From: Streptomyces guryensis
GTDB taxonomy: Bacteria; Actinomycetota; Actinomycetes; Streptomycetales; Streptomycetaceae
Length of the DNA stretch: 64,000 nucleotides
Assembly (NCBI RefSeq): GCF_021261325.1
Contig: NZ_JAJSBI010000036.1
Coordinates: forward strand, 1-64,000
Reading direction: 5' to 3'
The notes beneath the pieces were generated by a model. That model was not told the DNA's origin, did not search any database, and saw only the letters and a list, made by a program, of their open reading frames with translations. Positions 32,114-40,782 of this stretch are shown here, piece after piece (position 1 is the stretch's first letter; each line of letters begins with the position of its first letter). Position numbers and translations under genes: made by a program.

Positions 32114-32133
32114 CCCCCTCGCAAACGAGGGGG
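32114..32133 (-). other. Putative right-end hairpin of an IS200/IS605-type element
   Basis: CCCCCTCG-CAAA-CGAGGGGG, an 8-bp stem with 4-base loop. Read on the minus strand it follows a TGAGCCAGG segment just after the tnpB stop and precedes TCAAG. IS200/IS605 right ends have a subterminal hairpin followed by a TCAA-type cleavage tetranucleotide. The element border would be near 32106-32110. Confidence 0.5.
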
Positions 32134-32142
32134 ATACCTGGC

Positions 32143-32540
32143 TCAGACAGCCTCCGGGAGCGGCGCTCCCGGGGGCCTTACGCTGTCGGCACCGGCCGGC
32201 TGAGACCAGCCCGGACGAGCATCACGCGGGCGGAGTTCTTGTCCCGGGGGGACGCCGTTCCGCAGGCGGTGCAGGTATACGTTCGTTCGGACAGCGGCAG
32301 GGCGTGCTTGGCTCTCGCTCTCGCTCCGCTGGGGGTCCCCCCGCGCCCTTAAGAGCAGTGGGGAGCGCGCAGTCCATGGTGGTGTGGGCCGGCTGCACCA
32401 GGTGCACGATCCGGCCCTGCTTGCGGGCCATCTCCAGCAGAGCCCGTTTGGGGGCGCCGATCGCCGCGTCAGCGGGGTCGCCCGCAACACCCCCGGCACC
32501 GTCGCCGTCCGAGACCCGAAGGACGCGGACGGGCCAATAC
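32143..32540 (-). pseudogene. TnpB (IS200/IS605-type RNA-guided nuclease) C-terminal remnant
   Basis: Across two to three frames the minus strand encodes KRALLEMARKQGRIVHLVQP, AHTTMDC, KHALPLSERTYTCTACG, ASPRDKNSARVMLVRAGL and a tail PAGADSVRPPGAPLPEA. These are the C-terminal zinc-ribbon with its CxxC knuckles and the final RuvC Asp (D-x-N) of TnpB. The first knuckle is interrupted by a roughly 40-bp palindromic repeat and there is another frameshift near the tail. The N-terminal two thirds and the RuvC-I Asp are missing, so it cannot be active. Confidence 0.7.
32310..32349. repeat. Short palindromic repeat inserted in the TnpB zinc finger
   Basis: A block with CTCGCTCTCGCTCCGCT next to GGGGGTCCCCCC. 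It belongs to a common Streptomyces G-run hairpin repeat type and separates the AHTTMDC and KHALPL segments. A related block is in the gene at 62736-63365. Confidence 0.6.
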
Positions 32541-32684
32541 TCCAGGTCGCGCCAGGGGGGTGGCGCCGACGGTGCCGCCGCAGCCGGGGTCTGGACAGCC
32601 TTCCTCCGCCTTACTGACCGGCTCCCAACCTGAACCCCATGGCCGAGGCGCCGCGCGCCGGCCCGTCGAGATTCGACCGACAAC

Positions 32685-33569
32685 TCAGAACAAGCCGTCC
32701 TGCGCGCTGGGTCCACGCTTGAACTCCTTTATCGGAAGGGTGAGTTCGCCCTCTCCTGCAGGTCCCTCGACAGGAAGCAGCTCCCACCCCCGCATCAATC
32801 GCGTATCCAGCACAACGACCCCACGCCCGGCCACCAGATGCAGATCCGGCCCGGCCGCCGCAACCAACCGCCCGCTCACCGTCCCACCTGCGACAAGCTC
32901 GGTCACCTCCCCCACGGCGACCGGGACATTCGTGAGCCCGAAAACACCCGCGTGATCGACCGGTTGGCAGGGCTCACGGGCGAGTGACTCCGGCCAGCCG
33001 TCCAGTGCGAGCGCCCGCCCGTGCAACTCCTCGACCTCAGCCGCCCGCTCCGCAGCGGCCCCCGGCAACCCGGACCGCACCGCCCGCTTCTCGGCGTACG
33101 GAATCCGGTCGGGCACCCGGAGCGCGGCCCGCAGCAACTCCTCGGTGCGCCGCGCCGCCATCAGCGGCCCCACCCCCAGCCAGCTGAAGCACACCGCACC
33201 CTGCTCAAGCAGCCGGGCGGAGCCCCGCTCTTCGGCGGTGATCCCGACCTTGACCATGCCGGGTCCGAACCACGCCAGATACACGTGGTACGGCCGCGGG
33301 TCGTCCGCGATCGTGTCGGCGGCCACCGAGTGCGCCCGGTCCAGCCGCGCACACTCCTCGCACCGCGCCCCCGTACTCCGCCCCGGCACGACCGCCCGCA
33401 CCGGACACGCATGTCCCCGCGCTCCCACACACGTCCGCACACCCCCGTCCGCGACCCCGAAGGCCACCCGTTTCCCCCACGGCAGCGAGCTCACCCGCCC
33501 GCCGTCCCACACCAGCACGGGGCCGTCCCCCGACCACCGCAGTCCCGTGCATTTCCATGACTGTGCCAT
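32685..33569 (-). CDS. DUF2797 domain-containing protein
   Basis: A 294-residue protein of unknown function. Conserved parts: CTGLRWSGDGPVLVWDGG, a Cys-rich region with CVGARGHACPV and TGARCEECARLDRAHS (a probable zinc site), PYHVYLAWFGPGMVKVGITA, and GPDLHLVAGRGVVVLDTRLM. The HVYLAWFG...VKVGIT segment resembles GIY-YIG-like strands, as noted for the family, but catalytic residues are not evident to me. It has a broken paralogue about 1.5 kb away. ATG start; complete. Confidence 0.86.
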   Translation of the reverse strand: MAQSWKCTGLRWSGDGPVLVWDGGRVSSLPWGKRVAFGVADGGVRTCVGARGHACPVRAVVPGRSTGARCEECARLDRAHSVAADTIADDPRPYHVYLAWFGPGMVKVGITAEERGSARLLEQGAVCFSWLGVGPLMAARRTEELLRAALRVPDRIPYAEKRAVRSGLPGAAAERAAEVEELHGRALALDGWPESLAREPCQPVDHAGVFGLTNVPVAVGEVTELVAGGTVSGRLVAAAGPDLHLVAGRGVVVLDTRLMRGWELLPVEGPAGEGELTLPIKEFKRGPSAQDGLF

Positions 33570-34060
33570 CGCTCACGAGCGTAAGCGGGGGCACTGACAA
33601 CGGCCTGGCGCGGCGGGAAGGGGATACCGCCCACGTCACCACAGGCGCGGTCACCGGAATCCTCAACCGCCTGGAACGCGCCGGCCACGTCACCCGCCGT
33701 CCCGACCCGGCGGACCGACGCCGGGTCCGCGTGACCGCCCTGTCAGACGCGGAGGTCCGCGCCTACGAGGTCTACGAGGTCTACGAGGTCTACGAGCCGT
33801 ACTACGCCCGCCTGGACACACTCAAGGAAACCGCCATGAAGCCGCTCCTGCCCTCCCAGCCGAGCACCACCACGGACGAACAACCTCGCCGAGGAGCACC
33901 ACCATGGACGAACGACCTCGCCCCGCTGCTCGCCGCCTGGGACCTGGCAGACCCTGCTGCACACCCGGCCCTCGCCGACCCCGAGTGGCGGCATCTGCTG
34001 GACGAGATCGCCCACCCCCGCACCACCCAGGGGTTCCACTGCCCGGCGGCCGCCGCTTGA
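33557..34060 (+). pseudogene. MarR-family remnant fused to an unknown tail
   Basis: The reading frame contains the recognition helix and wing of a MarR regulator (TTGAVTGILNRLERAGHVTR, PDPADRRRVRV) but not the preceding helices. It then has a 9-bp repeat giving EVYEVYEVYE (33762-33795), and an unrelated C-terminal segment (WTNDLAPLLAAWDLADPAAH, LLDEIAHPRTTQGFHC). A second imperfect repeat with core GGACGAAC occurs near 33870 and 33900. The dimer helix is missing, so function as a regulator is unlikely. ATG 33837 could express the last 74 codons separately. Confidence 0.6.
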
Positions 34061-34112
34061 ACTCGTCCAGCTGTGTCCGCCATCTGTGTCGGTGTCAGAT
34101 CCCGAAAAGCAC

Positions 34113-34141
34113 GAGGCCCCGGAGGAATCCTTCGGGGCCTC
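34113..34141 (+). terminator. Intrinsic terminator
   Basis: Stem GAGGCCCCG / CGGGGCCTC around an 11-base loop, after the MarR-remnant frame. Confidence 0.75.
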
Positions 34142-34329
34142 AAATGCGTGTGAAATCAACAGGATTCGGGCCTGCTACGGGCCGGAGCAACGATGCCCGG
34201 TTCCCCCGGTTGAGCGTCATTGCCCCCGTATGCCAGCTCCGAAGAGCGCGGCGGCACATATCGGATTAGCCTCCCAAATGAGCGCCCAGTGGATCTTTGA
34301 TGTGCGCTCCATTCACCCAAGGAGGAGTC

Positions 34330-34578
34330 ATGCGCAAGCTTCACAAGGCCGCTGTCGCGGCCGCCATCCTCGGTAGCTTCACCTTCATAGCCACCGGCAC
34401 CGCCACCGCCCAGCCCGCGATCCTCATGCATGAAGGCGGCGGATGCAGGTCCCACGACCTGAACGTCGACATCCTTGGCCAGGTCGGGCTGCTCAACGGC
34501 CTGCTGGGCAATGCGCTCAATGGCGAGGGCAACGCGGGCGGCCAGAACAACCACGTCGGCTCCAGTACCTGCGAATAG
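34330..34578 (+). CDS. Small secreted chaplin-like protein
   Basis: An 82-residue precursor preceded by a very strong ribosome site (GGAGGAG). Signal peptide MRKLHKAAVAAAILGSFTFI, cleavage near ATAQP. The mature 54 residues have two Cys bracketing DLNVDILGQVGLLNGLLGNA and an Asn/Gly-rich segment (GNAGGQNNHVGSSTC). The VGLLNGLLGN motif and two-Cys spacing recall chaplin cores (VVGLLNPAFGN), but it is more polar, so it may be a distinct surface peptide. A strong terminator follows. Confidence 0.75.
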   Translation: MRKLHKAAVAAAILGSFTFIATGTATAQPAILMHEGGGCRSHDLNVDILGQVGLLNGLLGNALNGEGNAGGQNNHVGSSTCE

Positions 34579-34619
34579 GTGGCCACCGATCGCGTCACGT
34601 AGCTGACCGACTTGGGTCT

Positions 34620-34648
34620 CGGCGCCCGGAGCACAGCTCCGGGCGCCG
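34620..34648 (+). terminator. Intrinsic terminator of the chaplin-like gene
   Basis: Perfect 12-bp stem CGGCGCCCGGAG / CTCCGGGCGCCG with CACAG loop. Confidence 0.88.
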
Positions 34649-34687
34649 AGCGCTTTCTCCGCCCACGGGTCACCGCCCCCCTGAAAC

Positions 34688-34721
34688 GCAAGAGGCCCCG
34701 GAAAGATCCGGGGCCTCTTGC
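34688..34721 (+). terminator. Second intrinsic terminator
   Basis: Perfect 15-bp stem GCAAGAGGCCCCGGA / TCCGGGGCCTCTTGC with AAGA loop, then CTTTG. No gene lies between it and the previous terminator; it may insulate against read-through or mark a lost tRNA/sRNA. Confidence 0.85.
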
Positions 34722-34802
34722 CTTTGTGCCGTCGTCGCCGCCGGGACTGTCGTCAAACAGATGCCCCTGGTCCCGGCGGGCTCAAGTCCCGTACCGACCT
34801 TG

Positions 34803-34900
34803 GGCAGAAGGCCTTGCGCAGAAGGCCGTGCGCAGAAGACCGTGCGCAGAAGACCGTGCGCAGAAGACCGTGCGCAGAAGACCGCAGACCAGCAGACCGC
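34803..34900. repeat. 14-bp minisatellite
   Basis: Units of CGCAGAAGACCGTG (14 bp) repeated about five to six times, the first ones degenerate (CAGAAGGCC), followed by two ACCAGCAGACCGCAG-type units. It lies in the gap between the second terminator and the end of the membrane protein gene at 35042. No coding support. Confidence 0.85.
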
Positions 34901-35041
34901 AGACCAGCAGTCGGTTCCAGATACCGCGCGGCGTTCGACGGCGACGGCGCCGGGGATGCCGACCTCGGGTGCGGCGCCGATGACCTCGGCGGAGGGCACC
35001 GCGAGGGCGGGGCGCACGGCCTTGCCGCCGTCGGCGTCGTT

Positions 35042-35983
35042 TCAAGCCGAGTTCCCCCGGCGGGACCTGGCCCGCAGGAACAGCGCCCCCGCCGCCGCGG
35101 CGAGGAGCGTGCCGCCCACGGTCCAGGCCGCCACGCTGAGGCGCGACGACCCGAAGGGAAAGGCCTGCTCCGTGGAGCATGCCTTTCCCCGGGCTGCGCC
35201 GGCGATGCGCAGCCGGGCCCATGGCTTGTCGTGGCCGCTCTGGCCGACGTCGTGCCGGTAGACGACGTAGAGGCCGGGCGCGGCGTCGCACCTGAGGGTC
35301 GTGGTGGCGGTCAGGACGGCCTTGGCGCCGCGCAGGACGGGGCGGTCGGTGAAGGCGCGGGAGCTGAGGCCGATGTCCCCGTCCGCCCCCTCGTCGTCGT
35401 TGTCGGTGATCGTGATGCGCTTGCCGGCCAGGAAGGTCCGCACGTCCCACTCCGACTGGGGCCAGGTGGCGTCCGGGGCCCAGCGCTCCTCAAGGCCGGG
35501 CCGGGGCAGCTTCTTCACCTTGTCGTGGCAGGCCCGGCGGGCGGCCTCGTCGGCCGGCTCGACGCGCACCCGCGCCCAGCGGAACGGATGCTCGTCCGGG
35601 CCCACGTCTCCGGCGCCGCGCCGCAGGACCGGATAGGTGCCGGGCCTGGCCTCGCAGGCGATGGTGACGGTGGTGGTCAGCAGCGGATCCATCATGCGCA
35701 ACTTGCCTGTCGCGAGGAACACGGACGAGCGCATGGTGTCGCCGTACTGCGCCTCGCCCCGCTCGGCATCGACGGACAGCGAATCCCCGGGCCGCACCGA
35801 CCTGACGCTTCCGTACCTGAGCGATGCCGTGGGCTGCGAGACCGAGGCTGAGACCGAGAGCGAGACCGAGGCTGAGCCCGAGAGCGAGACCGAGGCTGAG
35901 CCCGAGGCCGCAGCCGGTCCGGCCGCCAGAAGGGGCAGCAGAAGCGGGAGCGCCGCCCACGCGGCGGTACGGAATCTGTCCAT
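35042..35983 (-). CDS. Secreted, C-terminally membrane-anchored hypothetical protein
   Basis: A 313-residue protein: signal peptide (FRTAAWAALPLLLPLLAAGP), a Ser/Val repeat stretch (SASVSLSGSASVSLSVSASV) encoded by short DNA repeats, then two similar domains each with a Cys-containing RPGTYPV or APGLYVVY strand (CEARPGTYPVLRRG and CDAAPGLYVVYRHD). One C-terminal membrane helix (VAAWTVGGTLLAAAAGALFL) precedes a basic RARSRRG tail, the layout of a wall/membrane-anchored surface protein. The duplicated domain is not recognised. ATG 35983 chosen because the signal peptide starts there. Confidence 0.75.
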   Translation of the reverse strand: MDRFRTAAWAALPLLLPLLAAGPAAASGSASVSLSGSASVSLSVSASVSQPTASLRYGSVRSVRPGDSLSVDAERGEAQYGDTMRSSVFLATGKLRMMDPLLTTTVTIACEARPGTYPVLRRGAGDVGPDEHPFRWARVRVEPADEAARRACHDKVKKLPRPGLEERWAPDATWPQSEWDVRTFLAGKRITITDNDDEGADGDIGLSSRAFTDRPVLRGAKAVLTATTTLRCDAAPGLYVVYRHDVGQSGHDKPWARLRIAGAARGKACSTEQAFPFGSSRLSVAAWTVGGTLLAAAAGALFLRARSRRGNSA

Positions 35984-36279
35984 CACCGCTGCCTGTCCTG
36001 TCTTTTGACGTTGTGCCGGACAGCACCGCGGGGTCAGCATGCCGGCCGCCTTGATTGTCGAACTTGCGTACGGTCGAACGAGGCCCGGCATCACGCACCA
36101 TGCTCGGCATCACTCACCGTTCGGCTGACTCCAAGACGGAAAGACACCTTGTTGCGTTCCGGATCCACAGCCGGACGTCGGTGTCGACGCCGTTCATCCG
36201 GCCCGCCCGCTGTCATGCCCCTGCCTTGCCCGTGCTACGTTGCGCCCCTTGATCGTGAAGGTTGTGTGGGGGGCCTTTC

Positions 36280-38583
36280 ATGAAGCTGGCGCGATTCTCG
36301 CCGCCGATCGTTGCAGCGCTGCTCGGGGGACTGACGACTGTCATCGGCCCCGGCGCGGTCGGCTCGTACGCGGCAGCGTCGGACATACCGCTGCCGATCG
36401 CGCACTTCGCGCACATGGTCGTGGACGAGCCGCACGGACACCTGTTCATCAGCGGCGGCGCCGGCACGGACGGCATTCTCGTCACCGACCTCGACGGCGG
36501 GAACCCGACGGTGATCAGTGGTGAGCCGGGTGCCACCGGTCTCGCCCTCTCCGACGACGGCTCCGCGCTGTACGCGGCCCTCCCGGACCAGGACGCGATC
36601 GCGGCGATCAACACGGAGAAGCTGACCGAGTCGGCCCGTTACGGCACGGGCGCGGGCACCCATCCGGACTCACTGGCCGTCGCCGGGGGCACCCTCTGGT
36701 TCGGCTACGGCACAGCAGACGCCGGCGGCATCGGATCCGTCGACGGAGCCGGTACGGTCACTTTGCGTCAGGATTCCGGAAGTTGGGCGGCAGCGCCCAT
36801 GCTGGCGACGACCCCGACGCCCTCCGGCGTACTCGCGGCCGCCGTGCAGACGGGCGACACCTCCGCCTTCGTCACGTACCGGGCCGAGGGCGGTGCGCTG
36901 ACCCGGCAGGCCGCGAAGGCGCTGCCCGTCCCCGACCTGAGCGACTTCGCGGTCACGGCGGACGGGCTGCATCTGGCGGTCCCGTCATTTCAGGGCGCGA
37001 CCGCCAATCGGTACCGCACTTCGGATCTGGCGGTTGACGGGCAGTTCGCCATGGGGGTGTACGGCAAGGCTGTCGCCGTGGCCCCGGACGGGACCATGGC
37101 CAGTGGCGACCGCGGATTCGTGACGTTTCCAGAAACGGGGGAGGGCTACTACACCGAGTACTCCTACGCCCGGGAGCTGAACTCCGCCGCACACGACCTC
37201 GCCTGGGCACCGGACGAGAGCCGGGTCTACGGCGTGGCCGTAGACGCCTCCGGGGGATCACCGACGCTCCACATCTCTCGTAACCCGGAAATCGCGCCGG
37301 TCACGCTCTACGAAAGCTGGACCATTCCGCTTGCCCCCGGCGAGGCCTACTCGTTCGTGGTGTCGCCCGATTCGACCCTCAGCCTCGGCGCCGGAGAATC
37401 CCTGCTTCCCGGCACCGTGCACATCACGCGCTACGACGACGCCGATCCGGACGGCGTGCTCGTCCCGGACCCGACAGTCAGCCCGGCAAGGATCCCGGTC
37501 AGCTTCTTCGGCTCCTACCGCGTCGACGGCACGGCTCCCCTCACCGGTCAACTAAGCTTCCGCGTCGACTACTCCGGAAGTGGCCACTACGGACCGGCCG
37601 GCCGCACCTTCGACATTCCGGTGGCCAAGTACGCGCCCACCGTGGCGCTGGCCGCCCCCTCCTCCGCCGAGCGTGCCGCACCGCTGACCGTCACCGGTCA
37701 CCTCACCTGGCCGCACGCGCATGTGACAACCGGCGCGGTCCACGTCGTCAAGACCGACCTGGCGCACCCCTCCGGCTACTCGGTGGGCACCGTGCCCGTC
37801 GCCGCCGACGGCAGCTTCGCCTTCCACGACACCCCGCAGGCCGGCGGCGCGAACACGTACGCCTTCACGTACGACGGTGGCACCTCCTACCTCCCGGTCA
37901 CGGCGTCGGCGAAGGCGCAGGTGTCCCGGGCGACTCCGACCCTGAGTGTGGCGACCGACGCGAAGTCGTATCACTCCGGCGCGACCGTCAAGGTCACGGC
38001 ACATCTGGGGACCACGTACAACTCCCGCTCCGTGACGCTGTACGACCAGCCCGCGGGCAAGTCGCGGACGCCGCTCAAGAGCGGCACGGTCGACGCGCAC
38101 GGGAACCTCGTCGCGTACTACAAGATCACCCGCAACACCGTTCTCAGCGCGGCCTTCGCGGGGGACTACCGCTACGCGCCGCGCACGGTGACCACCCGTG
38201 CGACACTCACGCCGACGGTCCGGACGCAGGTGCAGTGGCCGCTCTCGACCACCCGCATCGGATCCACCACCTACCAGGTCTTCTACAAGTCCGAAGTCAA
38301 CATGGGCTTCAACCTGCAGGTCACTCCCCGTCAGTCCGGCGACTGTATGTCGGTGTACGTCGAGCACTACTACTCCGGAACCTGGCACCACGTCACCTCG
38401 CAGAGCTGCGTGCCCTTGTACTCCGACGGCTGGTACGGCTACAGCCGGGCTCTGAAGCTCTTCGCGGACAACGGCCACTACCGCATCCGCGGCCACAGCA
38501 CACCGCCGGCCGAGGGCGCACAGACCGGCAGCGTATGGAGCCAGTGGACCTATCTCACCGTCCGCCCCGGCAGCCCCTCGTGA
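36280..38583 (+). CDS. Large secreted beta-propeller / Ig-like repeat protein
   Basis: A 767-residue secreted protein. After a signal peptide (ending near VGSYAAAS) the first 340 residues contain YncE-like propeller strands (HLFISGGAGTDGILVTDLDG, ALSDDGSALYAALPDQDAIA, SDFAVTADGLHLAVPSFQGA). Then come three or so Ig-like domains (GTAPLTGQLSFRVDYSGSGH, APTVALAAPSSAERAAPLTV, RATPTLSVATDAKSYHSGAT) and a C-terminal domain with two Cys (GDCMSVYVEHYYSGTWHHVT). Such proteins probably act on the cell surface or in adhesion. ATG 36280 follows a GGGGGG ribosome site. No sortase motif is visible at the end. Confidence 0.85.
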   Translation: MKLARFSPPIVAALLGGLTTVIGPGAVGSYAAASDIPLPIAHFAHMVVDEPHGHLFISGGAGTDGILVTDLDGGNPTVISGEPGATGLALSDDGSALYAALPDQDAIAAINTEKLTESARYGTGAGTHPDSLAVAGGTLWFGYGTADAGGIGSVDGAGTVTLRQDSGSWAAAPMLATTPTPSGVLAAAVQTGDTSAFVTYRAEGGALTRQAAKALPVPDLSDFAVTADGLHLAVPSFQGATANRYRTSDLAVDGQFAMGVYGKAVAVAPDGTMASGDRGFVTFPETGEGYYTEYSYARELNSAAHDLAWAPDESRVYGVAVDASGGSPTLHISRNPEIAPVTLYESWTIPLAPGEAYSFVVSPDSTLSLGAGESLLPGTVHITRYDDADPDGVLVPDPTVSPARIPVSFFGSYRVDGTAPLTGQLSFRVDYSGSGHYGPAGRTFDIPVAKYAPTVALAAPSSAERAAPLTVTGHLTWPHAHVTTGAVHVVKTDLAHPSGYSVGTVPVAADGSFAFHDTPQAGGANTYAFTYDGGTSYLPVTASAKAQVSRATPTLSVATDAKSYHSGATVKVTAHLGTTYNSRSVTLYDQPAGKSRTPLKSGTVDAHGNLVAYYKITRNTVLSAAFAGDYRYAPRTVTTRATLTPTVRTQVQWPLSTTRIGSTTYQVFYKSEVNMGFNLQVTPRQSGDCMSVYVEHYYSGTWHHVTSQSCVPLYSDGWYGYSRALKLFADNGHYRIRGHSTPPAEGAQTGSVWSQWTYLTVRPGSPS

Positions 38584-39024
38584 GACGCCCCAGCCACTGG
38601 CCCGTCGACTTTCGAGGGGCTGCCGGGCAACTCACGTGCTTCGTCTACGTACTTGGGCCCGCAGCTCCTTCAGGCTGTCGTGGAACGCGTTGCGGCGGGT
38701 TTTGGCCGAGGTTCAGCGAGAGGTCGAGTCGGGCGCGTTGCCCCTGTAGTGGTAACGCACCCGCTTGCGCAGGTTGTGAGTGCTGGTCCGGTTCGCCATG
38801 TACCGCGGGGCTATGCCGACATGGAGCAGACGCCCGGCGTCCAGGTCCGGGTGGGGCCCACACGTTCGTCCGCCTGGGCACACAGCGCGCCGCCTTAGAT
38901 CGGGTCGGCGACGCCTCGGCAGGCAATGACGGCAACGAACGTGACGACGATGACGGTTCAGCCGGAGTGGCCGCCGCAAGCCAGCAGCGGTTGCCGTCAG
39001 ACATTGCCGTCAGCCCAAAAACCA
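38584..39024. other. Gap with a possible broken minus-strand ORF
   Basis: No intact gene. On the minus strand one frame reads RYHYRGNAPDSTSR, an in-frame TGA, then TSAKTRRNAFHDSLKELRAQ with coding-like third positions, ending near 38636. This could be a small gene interrupted by one stop. The family is not recognised. Confidence 0.3.
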
Positions 39025-39054
39025 GAGGCCCCGTCGATCTCTCGACGGGGCCTC
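39025..39054 (-). terminator. Terminator of tRNA-Arg
   Basis: Perfect 13-bp stem GAGGCCCCGTCGA / TCGACGGGGCCTC with TCTC loop, just downstream of the minus-strand tRNA. Confidence 0.85.
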
Positions 39055-39064
39055 CGGCCTGCTG

Positions 39065-39137
39065 TGCACTCGGCAGGATTCGAACCTGCAACCTTCTGAT
39101 CCGTAGTCAGATGCTCTATCCGTTAAGCTACGAGTGC
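39065..39137 (-). tRNA. tRNA-Arg(ACG)
   Basis: Read on the minus strand: acceptor GCACTCG/CGAGTGC with discriminator A, D-arm GCTTAACGGATAGAGC, anticodon loop CTACGGA (anticodon ACG), T-arm GCAGG TTCGAAT CCTGC. 73 nt. A34 of this tRNA is the substrate of TadA encoded at 10.5 kb. Confidence 0.97.
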
Positions 39138-39270
39138 TTGTTTTGTTTTTCTGCCGGTCCTGGTCCTTTCGGCCCGCTCGCGGCGACAGGAAGAACATTA
39201 CATGACTGCCGCCGCCATGTGAAATCCGTTTGGTCTACCCCTTGTGACCTGCGGAAACGACGTTTCAGGG

Positions 39271-40782
39271 CTAGGGCTTGATCACCTGCTCGAAGTCATA
39301 GCGGCCCTCCGGCTGCAGTCGGACGAGTGCCATCGGCTTGTTGTGCGGGTTGCCGTCGGAATCGAGCTGGATCGGGCCGGTGACTCCGGATGCCGTCACT
39401 CCGGTGACCAGCTGGCTCAGGGCGCTCTCGGCGTTCACCGTGGCGGAGCCGTCGTCGCCGGCCGCCTGGTGGATGGCGACGCCGAGGGTCCAGACGGCGT
39501 CGTGGCCGAGGGTCGCCTGGCCGTCCTGGAGCTCGTCCTCGCCGGTGCCGCCGAAGGTCCGGCGGTAGAGGTCGAGGAAGCCGGGGTAGGGATTGTCGGC
39601 CTTGCGGTACAGCTTGTCGGCCAGTTCGGGATGTCCGAGAGCCGTGTAGAACGCCGTCACCCGGCTCACCGCCCAGTCCCGCTGGAACTGCTTGACCGTC
39701 GCGTCGCCGGTTTCGGCGCCGTAGTACACGCCCACCGCGTCGTCGCCGGTCAGGACCGTCACGGGGCAGCGGCGGCCGGCCGCCGACATGGCGATGATGA
39801 AGCCGCGGAGGTTGGCCCCTCGCCCCGCGAAGAAGATCGCGTCGGGCTTCTGGTAGCAGACCTGCTGGGCGACCGCCGAGAAGGCGTTGCTGATGCCGTC
39901 GATCCCGGAGGCGTACTGCACCTCGCTGTCCATGAGAGCGAGCCCTTTCGTCCGGGCCGCCGTCATGAAGTCCTTGTAGAGGGAGGTGTTGTAGATGTCG
40001 TCCTCGTTGCGGTCCCGTATGACCAGCACCTTGTAGCCGTGCTTCGCCTTCTGCCGGCCGGCCAGATAGGCCGCCGCCCCGCTCGCCTGGTCGCTGTTGG
40101 GCGCGGAGACACGGAAGAAGCCCACCTTGCTCGACGAGCTCAGGCCGTCCGCCGTCACCGTCGCGCCCATCATCGGGACGTTCGCCAGGCGCAGCGCGTC
40201 CACCGCCTTCAGCGTCCCGCCCCGGCTCGTGCCGAAGCCCGCGACCGCCACGAGATGGTCCTTGCCCCCGTGGGCCATGGCGATCAGCTGGTCGGTCAGC
40301 GGCTTCCACTGCTCCGAGCGCTCCCCGATGTTGGCCACGAGCAGCCGGATCTGGGGGAGGTCGCCGACTCCGCCGAGCTGGTTGTCGTTCAGCTGCCGCT
40401 GGGCCAGGTAGGCCCCCTTCAGCTCCTCGAGGACCTGGTACTTGGCCGACTCGTCGCTCGGGTCGGAGGAGAGCGGTTCGACGTAGGCGACGCTGACCCA
40501 CTTGCGGCCGGACTTCGCGACTCGCCGGTTCTCGTCCCTGATCTTGTCCATGACGGGCTTCAGCGAGTCGCGGAAGGCGTACGACCCGTCGCTCACCCCG
40601 ATGCACTCGTCGCGGGGACCGGTTTTTTTCACTCCCGGTCCGCACTCGTCCATCTCGTGGGTGACCTTCTGGAACACGAAGACGCCGATCACGACGAGCA
40701 CCAGTAGGCCGGCCCCCCAGGGCCACTTGCGGCGTGGCGGCCGGGTCGGCCGGCGGATGTCGTCCGGGTTGCTGCCGCTCAC
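39271..40782 (-). CDS. Membrane-anchored LivJ-like ligand-binding protein (orphan)
   Basis: A 503-residue protein: basic cytoplasmic start, one membrane helix (WPWGAGLLVLVVIGVFVFQK, about residues 20-39), no lipobox, then a two-lobed type I periplasmic-binding fold (IRLLVANIGERSEQWKPLTD, VAVAGFGTSRGGTLKAVDAL, NVPMMGATVTADGL, YKVLVIRDRNEDDIYNTSLY). It resembles branched-chain amino-acid receptors, but no permease or ABC ATPase is nearby. GTG start overlaps the NTPase stop (GTGA), so the two are made together. A sensor role for a small ligand outside the membrane is inferred. Confidence 0.85.
   Translation of the reverse strand: MSGSNPDDIRRPTRPPRRKWPWGAGLLVLVVIGVFVFQKVTHEMDECGPGVKKTGPRDECIGVSDGSYAFRDSLKPVMDKIRDENRRVAKSGRKWVSVAYVEPLSSDPSDESAKYQVLEELKGAYLAQRQLNDNQLGGVGDLPQIRLLVANIGERSEQWKPLTDQLIAMAHGGKDHLVAVAGFGTSRGGTLKAVDALRLANVPMMGATVTADGLSSSSKVGFFRVSAPNSDQASGAAAYLAGRQKAKHGYKVLVIRDRNEDDIYNTSLYKDFMTAARTKGLALMDSEVQYASGIDGISNAFSAVAQQVCYQKPDAIFFAGRGANLRGFIIAMSAAGRRCPVTVLTGDDAVGVYYGAETGDATVKQFQRDWAVSRVTAFYTALGHPELADKLYRKADNPYPGFLDLYRRTFGGTGEDELQDGQATLGHDAVWTLGVAIHQAAGDDGSATVNAESALSQLVTGVTASGVTGPIQLDSDGNPHNKPMALVRLQPEGRYDFEQVIKP

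Noticed and set aside
34735..34800. tRNA-like 3' fragment (GGGCTCAAGTCCCG)
   Set aside because: T-arm resemblance only; no acceptor stem or anticodon arm can be drawn, so not called.
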